From positions 1 to 64,000 of the forward strand of contig MUCT01000005.1 of assembly GCA_002816585.1 (NCBI GenBank): a stretch of DNA of 64,000 bases, written 5' to 3'. The DNA is from SAR202 cluster bacterium Io17-Chloro-G6. Lineage in GTDB: Bacteria; Chloroflexota; Dehalococcoidia; UBA3495. Below the pieces are notes generated by a model. The model did not search any database. It was not told where the DNA came from and worked only from the letters and a program-made list of their open reading frames with translations. Position 1 is the first letter of the stretch. Every line of letters begins with the position of its first letter. A program made the translations under genes and the position numbers. Of this stretch, positions 23,696 to 31,983 are shown piece by piece.

Positions 23696-25861
23696 TTAGG
23701 CGACGGGTTCACCCTGCAATTGCCGTTGCCGCATTTCCATGCGGACAACGGCCAGTTCTTCCCAGGTGTAGTCGTCCCCCAGGATGTCACGCACGGGAGT
23801 TAGGCGCGCTTCGCCCATCTTCTGGAAAGCCTCTTCTATCTTGCGGCGTTTGGCGTCGGAGGGCATTAGGTGGTCCAGGTCGATCTGGCCGCCCTCTCGG
23901 ACGAAACGCTCTAAATGGCTGCGTATCGTTGTCTCGGTGATTCCCCGCTGTTCGGCCACTTCCGCCAGGGAGAGACCTTGGGCCACCAGGTCCTTAGTCT
24001 CCCGGATGCTCATGCTGATTCCGCGGACCCGCTTCTTCGGCGCCGTTACCGGGACCCTATGGATGTTGCCGGCGCGGCTGTTGACCCACAAATAGTCCTC
24101 GATCACCTTCAAGAACGGCCCACCGAACTCTCTCAGTTTGACGTCTCCAACGCCGGATATCTTGGAGAACTCAACCTGGTTGCGGGGCATATGGAAAGCC
24201 ATCTGCTGGAGGGCCTTGTTGCCGAAGATAACGTAGGCAGGCACCTCCCGTTCCGTGGCGATCCGTAGGCGCAGTGCCGCCAGTTCGTCAAACAACTTGG
24301 TGTCGTATGCCTGATCCCGGTTCGAGGCCGTCTGGTGAACAGCGGCGGTCTGCTTGGGGCGAGTCAGTGTGAGTCGCTCCCGGTTCTTCAAGAATTTTCT
24401 GCCCCGAGGAGAAACTGCGAGCGTTGGATAGCCGGTCCCCCGTTGGGACAGTAGCCCTTCGGTGACCAGAGAACGAACCATCTCTTTCAGTTCGTCAGAG
24501 TCAACGTCCCGGGCGAGGCCGAAGACGGATAGTTCGTGGTGTCCTCTGGTCCGGACGGCCTTGTTGGCCGCTCCTCGAAGGACGTCCACCAAATGATTGA
24601 CACCAAAGCGTTCGCCCGTGCGGATGGCTGTGGATAGGACTTTCTGGGCGATCTCGGTGGCGTCGAATTCCTCCCTTGGCAACAGGCACATGTCGCACCC
24701 GCCGCAGTTGGTCTTGGGCCAGGCCTCGCCCAGGTACTCCATCAGGTAGGCGCGGCGGCAGGTCCGTAGGTCGCATAGCGCTAATATCTGGTCCAGCTTG
24801 GTGTGGGCCTTGTCCCGTTCATAGTCGTCCTCTATCTGACTGATGAAGTATTCCTGCTTGGAGCGGTCGCCATAGGAATAAAAAAGCACGCAGTCGCTGG
24901 GCAGCCCGTCCCTCCCCGCGCGGCCAGTTTCTTGGTAATAGCCCTCAACAGTCTTAGGCAGATCGTAGTGCACCACCAGGCGCACATCAGGTTTGTCGAT
25001 GCCCATGCCGAACGCAATGGTGGCCACCACAATCTGAACTTGATCGCGGATGAACTTCTCCTGGGTCTCCCGGCGCACACCCCTTTCCAGACCCGCGTGG
25101 TAGGGCAGGGCGCTGTAGCCCCGCTCCGACAGCTCCAGAGCCGTCTCCTCGGTGGCCTTCCGGGAGAATCGGTAGATGATGGCCGACTGGCCCTGATGCT
25201 TCTCGAGCAGGTGCAGTAACGAGCTGAGGGGGTCGGTCTTGGGTTGGATAGTGTAGGTCAGGTTGGGCCGGTTGAAACTGGAGATGAATATCTCGGGCTT
25301 GTGGAGACCCAACTGGGTGACGATGTCGTCCCGGACCTGCTCGGTGGCGGTGGCGGTGAGGGCGATGACCGGCACTCCGGGGAATTGCTGCCGCAGGGCT
25401 TTGAGGTTGCGGTAATCTGGGCGGAAATCGTGCCCCCACTCGGAGATGCAGTGAGCCTCGTCGATGGCGATCAGGCTGACTTCCAAGGAATTAAGGAACT
25501 GCTGGAAGGCGGGGAGGGCCAGGCGCTCCGGAGCGACGTAGAGGATCTTGAGTTTGCCCTGCTGGGCTTGCTCCTGGACTCGGGAGATTTCCTGGGCCGG
25601 AAGGGTGCTGTTCAACATCCCGGCGGGGACGCCATTGGCTCTGAGGCCGTCAACCTGATCTTTCATCAATGCGATGAGGGGAGAAACCACCAGGGTGATG
25701 CCCTCGAAACCCAGGGCCGGCAGTTGGTAGCACAATGACTTGCCGCCGCCGGTGGGCATCAACACCAAGGTATCGCGCTTGGCGAGCACCTTGCCGATGA
25801 TCTCTTCTTGGAGGGGCAGGAAACGGTCGAAACCGAAATAGGCTTTCAGTTGGTCGAGCAC
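23696..25861 (-). CDS. recQ: RecQ ATP-dependent DNA helicase
   Basis: A 721-residue 3'-5' DNA helicase for recombination and fork repair. Domains: helicase core with Walker A PTGGGKSLCYQLPA (about 36-49), motif II IDEAHCISEWGHDFRPDY, and motif VI QETGRAGRDGLPSDC; the RecQ zinc site formed by CDLRTC and CGGCDMC; a winged-helix RQC region (about 410-500); an HRDC-like segment (about 520-600); and a C-terminal helix-turn-helix tail (GLSLAEVAEQRGITETTIRSHL). Length exceeds E. coli RecQ (609) because of this tail, which occurs in several non-proteobacterial RecQ proteins. A crotonase gene lies 70 bp upstream on the same strand. Confidence 0.95.
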   Translation of the reverse strand: MLDQLKAYFGFDRFLPLQEEIIGKVLAKRDTLVLMPTGGGKSLCYQLPALGFEGITLVVSPLIALMKDQVDGLRANGVPAGMLNSTLPAQEISRVQEQAQQGKLKILYVAPERLALPAFQQFLNSLEVSLIAIDEAHCISEWGHDFRPDYRNLKALRQQFPGVPVIALTATATEQVRDDIVTQLGLHKPEIFISSFNRPNLTYTIQPKTDPLSSLLHLLEKHQGQSAIIYRFSRKATEETALELSERGYSALPYHAGLERGVRRETQEKFIRDQVQIVVATIAFGMGIDKPDVRLVVHYDLPKTVEGYYQETGRAGRDGLPSDCVLFYSYGDRSKQEYFISQIEDDYERDKAHTKLDQILALCDLRTCRRAYLMEYLGEAWPKTNCGGCDMCLLPREEFDATEIAQKVLSTAIRTGERFGVNHLVDVLRGAANKAVRTRGHHELSVFGLARDVDSDELKEMVRSLVTEGLLSQRGTGYPTLAVSPRGRKFLKNRERLTLTRPKQTAAVHQTASNRDQAYDTKLFDELAALRLRIATEREVPAYVIFGNKALQQMAFHMPRNQVEFSKISGVGDVKLREFGGPFLKVIEDYLWVNSRAGNIHRVPVTAPKKRVRGISMSIRETKDLVAQGLSLAEVAEQRGITETTIRSHLERFVREGGQIDLDHLMPSDAKRRKIEEAFQKMGEARLTPVRDILGDDYTWEELAVVRMEMRQRQLQGEPVA

Positions 25862-25931
25862 GGCCCCATGCTAGCCAGGACTACCCAAGGCTTCAAGGCT
25901 ATTTTGTCAGTGTTTTGGGCGAATGTTTTGG

Positions 25932-26696
25932 CTAACGGCCTTGCCACACGGGAGCGCGCTTCTCGGCAAAAGCCCGGACACCTTCCTTGGCGTCCTCAGT
26001 TTCGAGCACCTCGTTGCGCTTGTTCTGGGCGTAGGCCACGCGTTCTTCCAAGCCCATCTCCGAGCCCTTGACGGCGGCTTCCTTGATTGCGGCGATGGAA
26101 AGGGGAGCGTTGGAGGTGATCTTCAGGGCGATCTCCTCCGCCTTGGGAAGAACCTCTTCTGGCTCGACCACGTAGTTGACCAACATCAGTTCCAAGGCCT
26201 TGTTAGCGTCCACGAAATCACCGGTGAACAAGAACTCGAAGGCGATGTTCCTGGGCACCACCTGGGACAAAAGCGCCGGACCGCTGACCGAGGATATGCC
26301 CCGTTTGGCTTGAGGCCAACCGAACTCTGCCTTGGATGACGCGATGCGGATGTCGCTGCCCAGGGCGATGCCGCAACCCTGGGCCAAGCAGATGCCATTG
26401 ATGGCGGAGATAATAGGCTTCCAGATGTTGGACTGGACCACGTACAGGTCGCCGGTACTTGGACCCTCATTGGCCCCACCAGCGGCCATTGCCACTAAGT
26501 CGTGTCCGGTGGAGAAGGCTCGTCCCGCGCCGGTGACGATGGCGCAACGAACTTCAGGGTTGTTTTTGACGTCCTGGAATGAATCCCAGAGTAGTTGACG
26601 CATGGGCGGGTCGATGGCGTTCAACTTCTCTGGCCGGTTCAATGTGATGTAGGCGATGCCGTCTTTTATCTCGTAAATGACTTCTTTCTCTGGCAA
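25932..26696 (-). CDS. Enoyl-CoA hydratase/isomerase family protein
   Basis: A 254-residue crotonase if it starts at TTG 26696, which is preceded by GGAGG at good spacing; an ATG at 26765 would add 23 unconserved residues partly read from a repeat. Motifs: TGAGRAFSTGHDLVAM, NGICLAQGCGIALGSDIRIAS, and KRGISSVSGPALLSQVVPR in the second active-site loop (no Glu, so perhaps not a hydratase). It is the last gene after the CoA-transferase pair 28120/26832 (135 bp gap), suggesting that the transferases make an acyl-CoA that this enzyme transforms. Confidence 0.86.
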   Translation of the reverse strand: MPEKEVIYEIKDGIAYITLNRPEKLNAIDPPMRQLLWDSFQDVKNNPEVRCAIVTGAGRAFSTGHDLVAMAAGGANEGPSTGDLYVVQSNIWKPIISAINGICLAQGCGIALGSDIRIASSKAEFGWPQAKRGISSVSGPALLSQVVPRNIAFEFLFTGDFVDANKALELMLVNYVVEPEEVLPKAEEIALKITSNAPLSIAAIKEAAVKGSEMGLEERVAYAQNKRNEVLETEDAKEGVRAFAEKRAPVWQGR

Positions 26697-26758
26697 TTCA
26701 TTGCCTCCAATTGTTGGGTACTCTGGTGCTGGATTATTGGACTTTTCAGGGGCGTCGG

Positions 26759-26779
26759 CCCCCATCCTAACCTTCCCCC
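26759..26779. repeat. Dispersed repeat with CCCATCCTAACCTTCCCC core
   Basis: The same 21-bp word, with one change, occurs at 51228-51248. Here it sits just upstream of the crotonase and is followed by a decayed purine-rich arm (GCGGAGGAAGGG). Confidence 0.55.
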
Positions 26780-26831
26780 GGCGCGGAGGAAGGGATTAAT
26801 TTGGCTTGGCTCTCCCCTGTTGGGCAGCAAA

Positions 26832-28115
26832 CTAGATTATTCGCGAGCCGGTGGGCTTAGTGCCGATGGTCCCGGTCTGTTCCAGTTGGTCGATCTCGAT
26901 GCCAGTCAGACCCAATAGCTCACCGTAGACCTCCCGGTTGTGCTGCCCCAAGGTCGGGGACGGCCAGCGGACCTGTCCGGGGGTGCCCGACATCTTCCAG
27001 GGAATCCCCGGGTACTGCTTGGGGCCCACCTGAGGGTGGTCGACGGTGACGAAGGTGCCCCGGTCTTTGTAATGAGGGTCGGCCAAAAGGTCGGGGCCGC
27101 GCAATACCGGCGAGGCTGGCACTCCCGCAATTTGAAGCTTCCGGACAATGTCGTAGGCCTCTTGGCCCAGGGTCCATTCCGAGATGATCCGGTCCAGTTC
27201 GTCGTGGTTCTTCTGGCGTTGGGCAGCGGTGGCGAACCGGGGGTCGCCCGCCAGTCCAGGAGTTTCCATCGCCTTTGTGAGGTTGAGCCACTGTTCGTCG
27301 TTGGTGGCGGCGATGGTCACCCAACGGTCCTCGCCGGCGCACGGATAGCAGTTGGCTGGCGCGTACCAGCTGGACCGGTTGCCCTGGCGTTCGGGCTCCC
27401 GTCCGGTCATCTGGTAGGCCAGGACTTCGGGACCCATCAGGGCCACTGAGGACTCCTGCTGGGAGACGTCGATGAACATGCCCTTGCCGGTCCGCCGGCG
27501 GTGTCGCAGCGCGGCCATCAGCACTCCGGCGGCGTGCGAGCCGGTGATGGGGTCGCCGTGGTTGATGCCCGACTTCATCGGCCCCTCGCCCCGGTAACCA
27601 GTCAGGTGGGCCATGCCCGAGAGTTGCTCTTGCCCGATGCCGTAGCCCAAGTAGCCCTTCCAGGGACCGGTGTTGCCGAAGGCAGGCATCGAGACGTAGA
27701 TCAGGTCGGGCCGGTGTTTCCGCAGTTCCTCGTAGGTATAGCCGAGCCTCTCCAGGCTTCCCTGCCGGAAATTCTCGATCAACGCGTCGCTGATGGACAC
27801 CAGGCGCTCGAAGACCTTTCTACCTTCATCCTTGGTCAATTCCAACGTAACGCCGTACTTGGACATATGAAGACAGTTGAACCAGCCGTTTCGGTTCCAG
27901 GGCTCGTCGCCGGGTTCGCCATCGGGATAGGCCGCGATGCCTCTGGCCGGGCTCACCGGGCCACGGTGGGAGTCGTAGACGCTTAGCGATTCCATCTTGA
28001 TGATCTCGGCGCCCATGTCGGCGAACAATTTGGTGCAATAAGGCCCAGCCCAGATGCGGGAAAGGTCGAGCACCCGGTAATTCTTAAGGGGCAGTCTTTC
28101 CGGCGTCTTCTCCAT
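26832..28115 (-). CDS. Family III CoA-transferase (CaiB/BaiF), catalytic-Asp member of pair 1
   Basis: A 427-residue family III CoA-transferase, moving CoA between carboxylic acids through an aspartyl-CoA thioester. ATG 28115 is chosen because it lies 4 nt after the stop of the upstream paralogue; longer frames overlap that gene. N-terminal VLDLSRIWAGPYCTKLFADMG and central VENF-like IENFRQGSLERLGY are typical. Asp188 in NHGDPITG sits 21 residues before TGKG, the position of the catalytic Asp169 of formyl-CoA:oxalate transferase. The 28120 gene has Gln there. The two are translationally coupled and could form a heteromer. Confidence 0.9.
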   Translation of the reverse strand: MEKTPERLPLKNYRVLDLSRIWAGPYCTKLFADMGAEIIKMESLSVYDSHRGPVSPARGIAAYPDGEPGDEPWNRNGWFNCLHMSKYGVTLELTKDEGRKVFERLVSISDALIENFRQGSLERLGYTYEELRKHRPDLIYVSMPAFGNTGPWKGYLGYGIGQEQLSGMAHLTGYRGEGPMKSGINHGDPITGSHAAGVLMAALRHRRRTGKGMFIDVSQQESSVALMGPEVLAYQMTGREPERQGNRSSWYAPANCYPCAGEDRWVTIAATNDEQWLNLTKAMETPGLAGDPRFATAAQRQKNHDELDRIISEWTLGQEAYDIVRKLQIAGVPASPVLRGPDLLADPHYKDRGTFVTVDHPQVGPKQYPGIPWKMSGTPGQVRWPSPTLGQHNREVYGELLGLTGIEIDQLEQTGTIGTKPTGSRII

Positions 28116-28119
28116 GGGG

Positions 28120-29382
28120 CTAGACCGTTCCGTTCTGGGCAAGCACGCCTTGCTTCGCCAGCTCCGAGACCTGTTCTTCAGAGTAACCAAGCCATGAATC
28201 GAGGACTTGATACGTTTGCTCTCCCAGAAGTGGCGCGCGCTGGAAAACCCAGGCATGGACACTCTCCTCGGGCATGATGGGCGCGCCGGGGTAGCTGAGC
28301 CTTCCGGCCACGGGATGGTCCAACTCCACGAAGTAATCCCGCTCCAAGAGCTGCTCCATCTCTATGATGTCCTTCATAGTGGCGACGAAGCTGAACCCCA
28401 ACCCGCTCTCCTGCCCGGCCTTAAAAATATCCACTTTGTTGTTGGACACAAGCCACGGCAGCATGTAGGCGTCCACCTCGTCGGCGTGCTCCTGCCGCCC
28501 GGCGCGGGAGGTGAACCGAGGGTCGGCCAACTCTTCGCGCTCCATGATCTTGGCCACCTGGGGCCACTGGGTGTCGGGCCCGGCGATGATGCCCACATGG
28601 CCGTCCTGGCAGGGGTAGATTCCCCAGGCTGCCCGGCCGTAGCCTCGGTTGCCCACCCGGCTGTATTCCTGGCCCGAGTAGCTGTATTGCATCAGGGCGT
28701 TTTCCAGGATATTGGTTGCGTATTCGGCGATGGACACGTCTATCTGTTGGCCCTCTCCCGTTTCCTCGGCGTACATCAAAGCGGCCATGGTGGCGGCGAA
28801 GGCGTTCTGTCCCGCGCCCAACTGGGCCAGGGGCATGCCTTCCTTTAGGGGTTCTTGTTCCGGCTCACCGGTGATATTCATCAACCCACCCAGGGCGTAG
28901 AGGTTCAACTCGGTCGCCTTCCAGTTGCGGTACGGCCCGGTCTGGCCGTAATTGGAGATGGAAGTCACAACCAGCGCTGGATTCGCTTTTCGCAGTTCTT
29001 GATAGCCCAGACCCAACCGCTCAAGGGTTCCCGGAGCGAAGTTCTCCACCAGAATGTCGGCCTTGGCCGCAAGCTCCAGAGCGATTTTCAACCCTCCGTC
29101 AGACTTCAGGTCCAAAGCCAAACTCTGCTTGGCCGTGTTGAGATACAGAAACCAAGCGCTATCCTCAGGAGGCTTACTTCCCCCCTTTCGCAAAGGGGGG
29201 CCAGGGGGGATTTCAGCCCCGCCCGAAACAAACGGACCGAGCCACCGCGCGCCGTCCCCTCTTTGAGGATGTTCAATCTTGATTACGTCCGCGCCCAATC
29301 CGGCCAACAGCTTGGTGCAATAGGGTCCAGCGATATAGTGGGTCAGGTCCAGCACCTTAACCCCGTCCAACAGTCCCGGCAT
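28120..29382 (-). CDS. Family III CoA-transferase, Asp-lacking member of pair 1, with repeat-encoded insert
   Basis: A 420-residue CaiB/BaiF-type protein (GVKVLDLTHYIAGPYCTKLLAGLGADVIKIEHP). At the catalytic position it has Gln187 (LAQLGAG, 21 residues before TGEG) where active enzymes have Asp, so it may be a structural half of a heteromeric transferase with the next gene. Residues about 57-69 (IPPGPPLRKGG) are translated from a C-rich palindromic repeat at 29178-29216, lying between WLGPFVSGG and DSAWFLYLN; the paralogue at 49497 lacks it. The frame is kept, so the protein is probably still made, with a surface loop. Initiates the operon 28120-26832-25932. Confidence 0.88.
   Translation of the reverse strand: MPGLLDGVKVLDLTHYIAGPYCTKLLAGLGADVIKIEHPQRGDGARWLGPFVSGGAEIPPGPPLRKGGSKPPEDSAWFLYLNTAKQSLALDLKSDGGLKIALELAAKADILVENFAPGTLERLGLGYQELRKANPALVVTSISNYGQTGPYRNWKATELNLYALGGLMNITGEPEQEPLKEGMPLAQLGAGQNAFAATMAALMYAEETGEGQQIDVSIAEYATNILENALMQYSYSGQEYSRVGNRGYGRAAWGIYPCQDGHVGIIAGPDTQWPQVAKIMEREELADPRFTSRAGRQEHADEVDAYMLPWLVSNNKVDIFKAGQESGLGFSFVATMKDIIEMEQLLERDYFVELDHPVAGRLSYPGAPIMPEESVHAWVFQRAPLLGEQTYQVLDSWLGYSEEQVSELAKQGVLAQNGTV
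29178..29216. repeat. C-rich palindromic repeat inside a coding region
   Basis: CCCCCCTTTCGCAAAGGGGGG (29180-29200) followed by CCAGGGGGGATTTCAG. Same family as elements at 30667, 32727 and 33782. It is inserted in frame in the CoA-transferase gene at 28120-29382. Confidence 0.9.
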
Positions 29383-29556
29383 CTATTGGTCTCCAAAAAT
29401 ATTGGCTGCCTCTCCAGCCGCTGGAATTGTTGCACCGGCAGTTGGGAAATGCAACCGCGCCTGTGTCTACACTCCGTTTATGGTATTCTTCTGCCCATTA
29501 ACCTGAATCTGCAATCTCGTAATGAGCGGCCCAAATGGCCGCTGGAGAAAACATTA

Positions 29557-30669
29557 ATGGAACGTCCCATTTTCCAGCCGGTGGGCACCCCGGTCGAAGA
29601 ACTGGACACCCCGGCATTGGTGGTCGACCTGGATGTTATGGACCGCAACATCCAGACTTTCCAGGGCTATTTCAAGGACTCCGAGGCCAAGGCCCGGCCC
29701 GTCGTAACCAGTCATCTTTGTCCCCAGATTGCGCGGAAGCAACTGGACACCGGCGGCACCGTGGGCGGCATCGCCGTGACCACTCTGGGCGAGGCCGAAG
29801 TCTTCGCCAACGCCGGTTTTTCCGACATTCTACTCGCCAATCAGGTCGTAACCGTTGCCAAGATCAGAAGGCTCTGCGCCCTGGCTGGCCAGACCAGCAT
29901 CGGGATCGCGGTGGACAGCTCAGATAACGCCAGGCAGCTCTCCCAAGGCGCCGTCGAAGCCGGTGTCGAGTTGCGGGTGCTAGTCGAGATCGAAGCCGGC
30001 ATGGGCCGCTGCGGCGTATCTCCCGGCATCGAGACCGTGGCGTTGGCGCAAAGGGTCAGCGGGCTCCCCGGACTCAAGTTTGAAGGCATCATGGGCTCAG
30101 TGCCCGGCCCCAAGGGTGACGACGCCCCTTCCCAACATGAATCAAAGACCCGCGACAATCTGCAGATAGTCTTGGACAATGCGGAAGCCATCGAACAGGC
30201 CGGTATTACTGTGGCGGTTGTCAGCGTCGGCGGGACCCACTGCTACGCTCAGGCCCTTCAGATGCCAGGGGTGACCGAAGTCCGGGCCGGGCGCTATCCG
30301 TTGATGGACCACCGCCTCAGGTCATTCCTGCCCGAGCTGGCCCCGGCGGCTAGGGTGCTGGCGTCAGTGATCAGCCATCCCACTGACGGGATGGCGGTGT
30401 TGGACGCGGGTCACAAAGCCACGGCGCCGGACCAAGGCAGGCCCATCTTGGAAGGCATCGACGGCGCCGCAGCCACCAGGTTCAGCGCCGAGCACGGGAT
30501 TGTGGAACTGGAGGGTGACGCCCAAAGCAAGCTTGACCCAGGAGACAAGGCCTGGCTGGTGCCCTACGAACTGGGCGCCTGCGTGAACCAATACGACTAC
30601 TTTCGAGCGGCCAAAGGCGGCAAACTCGAGGGGTTCTGGCCCATCTCCGCCCGGGGTCGCCTGGCTTAA
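29557..30669 (+). CDS. DSD1/D-threonine-aldolase-like PLP-fold protein lacking the PLP lysine
   Basis: A 370-residue alanine-racemase-fold barrel protein of the D-serine dehydratase / D-threonine aldolase-like group: LDTPALVVDLDVMDRN at the start, GGTVGGIAVTTLGEAEVFANAG, VEIEAGMGRCGV and a C-terminal beta domain ending PISARGRLA. The motif that holds the Schiff-base Lys (RPHxKTHK in the family) reads RPVVTSHL here, with Thr51 in place of Lys. The metal site near the C-terminus is also changed (VPYELGACVN). The downstream paralogue keeps Lys51. So it may be a non-PLP enzyme or a partner subunit. Start 29557 is preceded by CTGGAGA. Its TAA overlaps a palindromic repeat. Confidence 0.8.
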   Translation: MERPIFQPVGTPVEELDTPALVVDLDVMDRNIQTFQGYFKDSEAKARPVVTSHLCPQIARKQLDTGGTVGGIAVTTLGEAEVFANAGFSDILLANQVVTVAKIRRLCALAGQTSIGIAVDSSDNARQLSQGAVEAGVELRVLVEIEAGMGRCGVSPGIETVALAQRVSGLPGLKFEGIMGSVPGPKGDDAPSQHESKTRDNLQIVLDNAEAIEQAGITVAVVSVGGTHCYAQALQMPGVTEVRAGRYPLMDHRLRSFLPELAPAARVLASVISHPTDGMAVLDAGHKATAPDQGRPILEGIDGAAATRFSAEHGIVELEGDAQSKLDPGDKAWLVPYELGACVNQYDYFRAAKGGKLEGFWPISARGRLA

Positions 30670-30746
30670 ATCCCCCCAACTCCCCTTTACAAAAAGGGGG
30701 GCTTCCCAGTTTCCCTCTTTCGCAAAGGGGGACTAAGGGGGATTTC
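30667..30746. repeat. C-rich palindromic repeat, two tandem copies
   Basis: AAATCCCCCCAACTCCCC, TTTACAAAAAGGGGGG, then a second arm pair CCCTCTTTCGCAAAGGGGG and AAGGGGGATTTCC. The first AAA overlaps the TAA stop codon of the upstream gene. It separates two paralogous PLP-fold genes and might act as a read-through terminator. Confidence 0.85.
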
Positions 30747-30772
30747 CGCTTACCGCAAAAGAGGAGTTTTTT

Positions 30773-31873
30773 ATGGAAGACAATTACCGGCCCCAACCTG
30801 GAACGCCCATGGCGGAACTGGACACGCCTTGCCTGGTCATCGACATGGACGCCCTAGACCACAACATGGACGTCATCGCCAACACCTATGAAGGGCGCAC
30901 CAGCAAGCTCAGGGGGCACTCCAAGAACCACAAGACACCGGCCATCGCCCACCGGCAAATACGCCGGGGCGGAACGGTGGGCGGAGTCTGCGCCGCCAAG
31001 GTCTCCGAGGCAGAAGTCATGGTCCACGGCGGCATCCCCAGCGTGTTCATAACCTCTGAGATCGTGGAGCCCATGAAGATCGACCGGCTCTGCGCTCTGG
31101 CTGACCAGGCCGAGATGATGGTGGCGTGCGAAGAGGCGGCCAACGCCCAGAACCTCTCCAAAGCGGCCCAGGCCCGAGGCGTGGAACTGGGGGTGGTTAT
31201 CGAGTTGGAAACGGGTCTGCGCCGCTGCGGCGTCCGGGAGATAGACGCCGGCGTGGCCCTGGCCAAGGAGATTGCTTCGCTGCCCGGACTAAGATTCCGG
31301 GGCGTCATGAGCCATCAAGTGATTCCGGATATGCCGGACCGTGAGGACCGGGCCGTGGAAGCTAACCGGACCATCAAGGGCGTGATTGACCTGAAGGACG
31401 CCATTGAAGCGGAAGGAATTCCGATGGATATCGTCTCCACCGGAGAGACCTGGAGCTACGACGTGGCCGCGGAAATCCCCGGGGTGACCGAGATACAGGG
31501 CGGCAGTTACCTGATGATGGAGACCCATTACAGCTACATGACCGACTTCCATTACGCCGGCAAGATACTCAGCACCATTATCAGCACGCCCCGTCCCGGA
31601 ATCGCCATCGGAGACGCCGGCATCCGCGCCATCAGCAGCATTTCCGGCATGCCCACGGTATCTGACCGGCCGGGCGTGGCAGTGGAATCGATGGACAGCG
31701 ACCACGCGGTATTCAAGATTGAGTCCGGCGCCAGCCTCAATGTTGGTGATCAGGTGTTTCTAATTCCCGCCCAGCAAGACGCCATGGTCAGCCGCTGGGA
31801 CCGCTTCATTGGCCTGCGAAACGGCAAGGTGGAAGTGGTTTGGGACATTCAGGCAAGAGGGTGTCACAGCTGA
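30773..31873 (+). CDS. DSD1/D-threonine-aldolase-like PLP-dependent enzyme
   Basis: A 366-residue paralogue of the preceding gene (AELDTPCLVIDMDALDHN). The PLP lysine is present as Lys51 in RGHSKNHKTPAIA. Further barrel motifs are GGTVGGVCAAKVSEAEV, VIELETGLRRCGV, SHQVIPD and STGETWSYDVAAEIPGVTEIQGGSYLMM. The His/Cys metal ligands of D-serine dehydratase are replaced (IPAQQDAMVS), so it may be an aldolase or racemase-type enzyme rather than a zinc dehydratase. Likely acts on a beta-hydroxy-D-amino acid. Followed by a bidirectional hairpin terminator. Confidence 0.83.
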   Translation: MEDNYRPQPGTPMAELDTPCLVIDMDALDHNMDVIANTYEGRTSKLRGHSKNHKTPAIAHRQIRRGGTVGGVCAAKVSEAEVMVHGGIPSVFITSEIVEPMKIDRLCALADQAEMMVACEEAANAQNLSKAAQARGVELGVVIELETGLRRCGVREIDAGVALAKEIASLPGLRFRGVMSHQVIPDMPDREDRAVEANRTIKGVIDLKDAIEAEGIPMDIVSTGETWSYDVAAEIPGVTEIQGGSYLMMETHYSYMTDFHYAGKILSTIISTPRPGIAIGDAGIRAISSISGMPTVSDRPGVAVESMDSDHAVFKIESGASLNVGDQVFLIPAQQDAMVSRWDRFIGLRNGKVEVVWDIQARGCHS

Positions 31874-31900
31874 GCTTTCAGCGGTCAGCCGTCAGCTTTT
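31866..31900. repeat. TCAGC-rich intergenic element
   Basis: CTGAGCTTTCAGCGGTCAGCC and GTCAGCTTTT just after the PLP-enzyme stop; complemented at 31962-31986 by TAGCTGGAATC and TTAGCTGACGGCTA, so the two halves flank and could extend the terminator hairpin between them. Confidence 0.55.
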
Positions 31901-31916
31901 CGATCGGAAAAATAAA

Positions 31917-31947
31917 AAGGACCCGACTTCTCAAACGCAGGGTCCTT
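31917..31947 (-). terminator. Bidirectional hairpin terminator
   Basis: AAGGACCC (31917-31924) pairs with GGGTCCTT (31940-31947). On the minus strand it is followed by a T-rich tract (TTTTTATTTTT), giving a good intrinsic terminator for the NIPSNAP gene; on the plus strand a weaker TTTT follows. Confidence 0.75.
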
Positions 31948-31983
31948 CCGTTTTCCTGATAGCTGGAATCTGTTAGCTGACGG

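Noticed and set aside
28855..29556. Long upstream extension of the PLP-fold gene at 29557
   Set aside because: The extra frame is antisense to the CoA-transferase gene; ATG 29557 has a ribosome site and gives the family's N-terminus.
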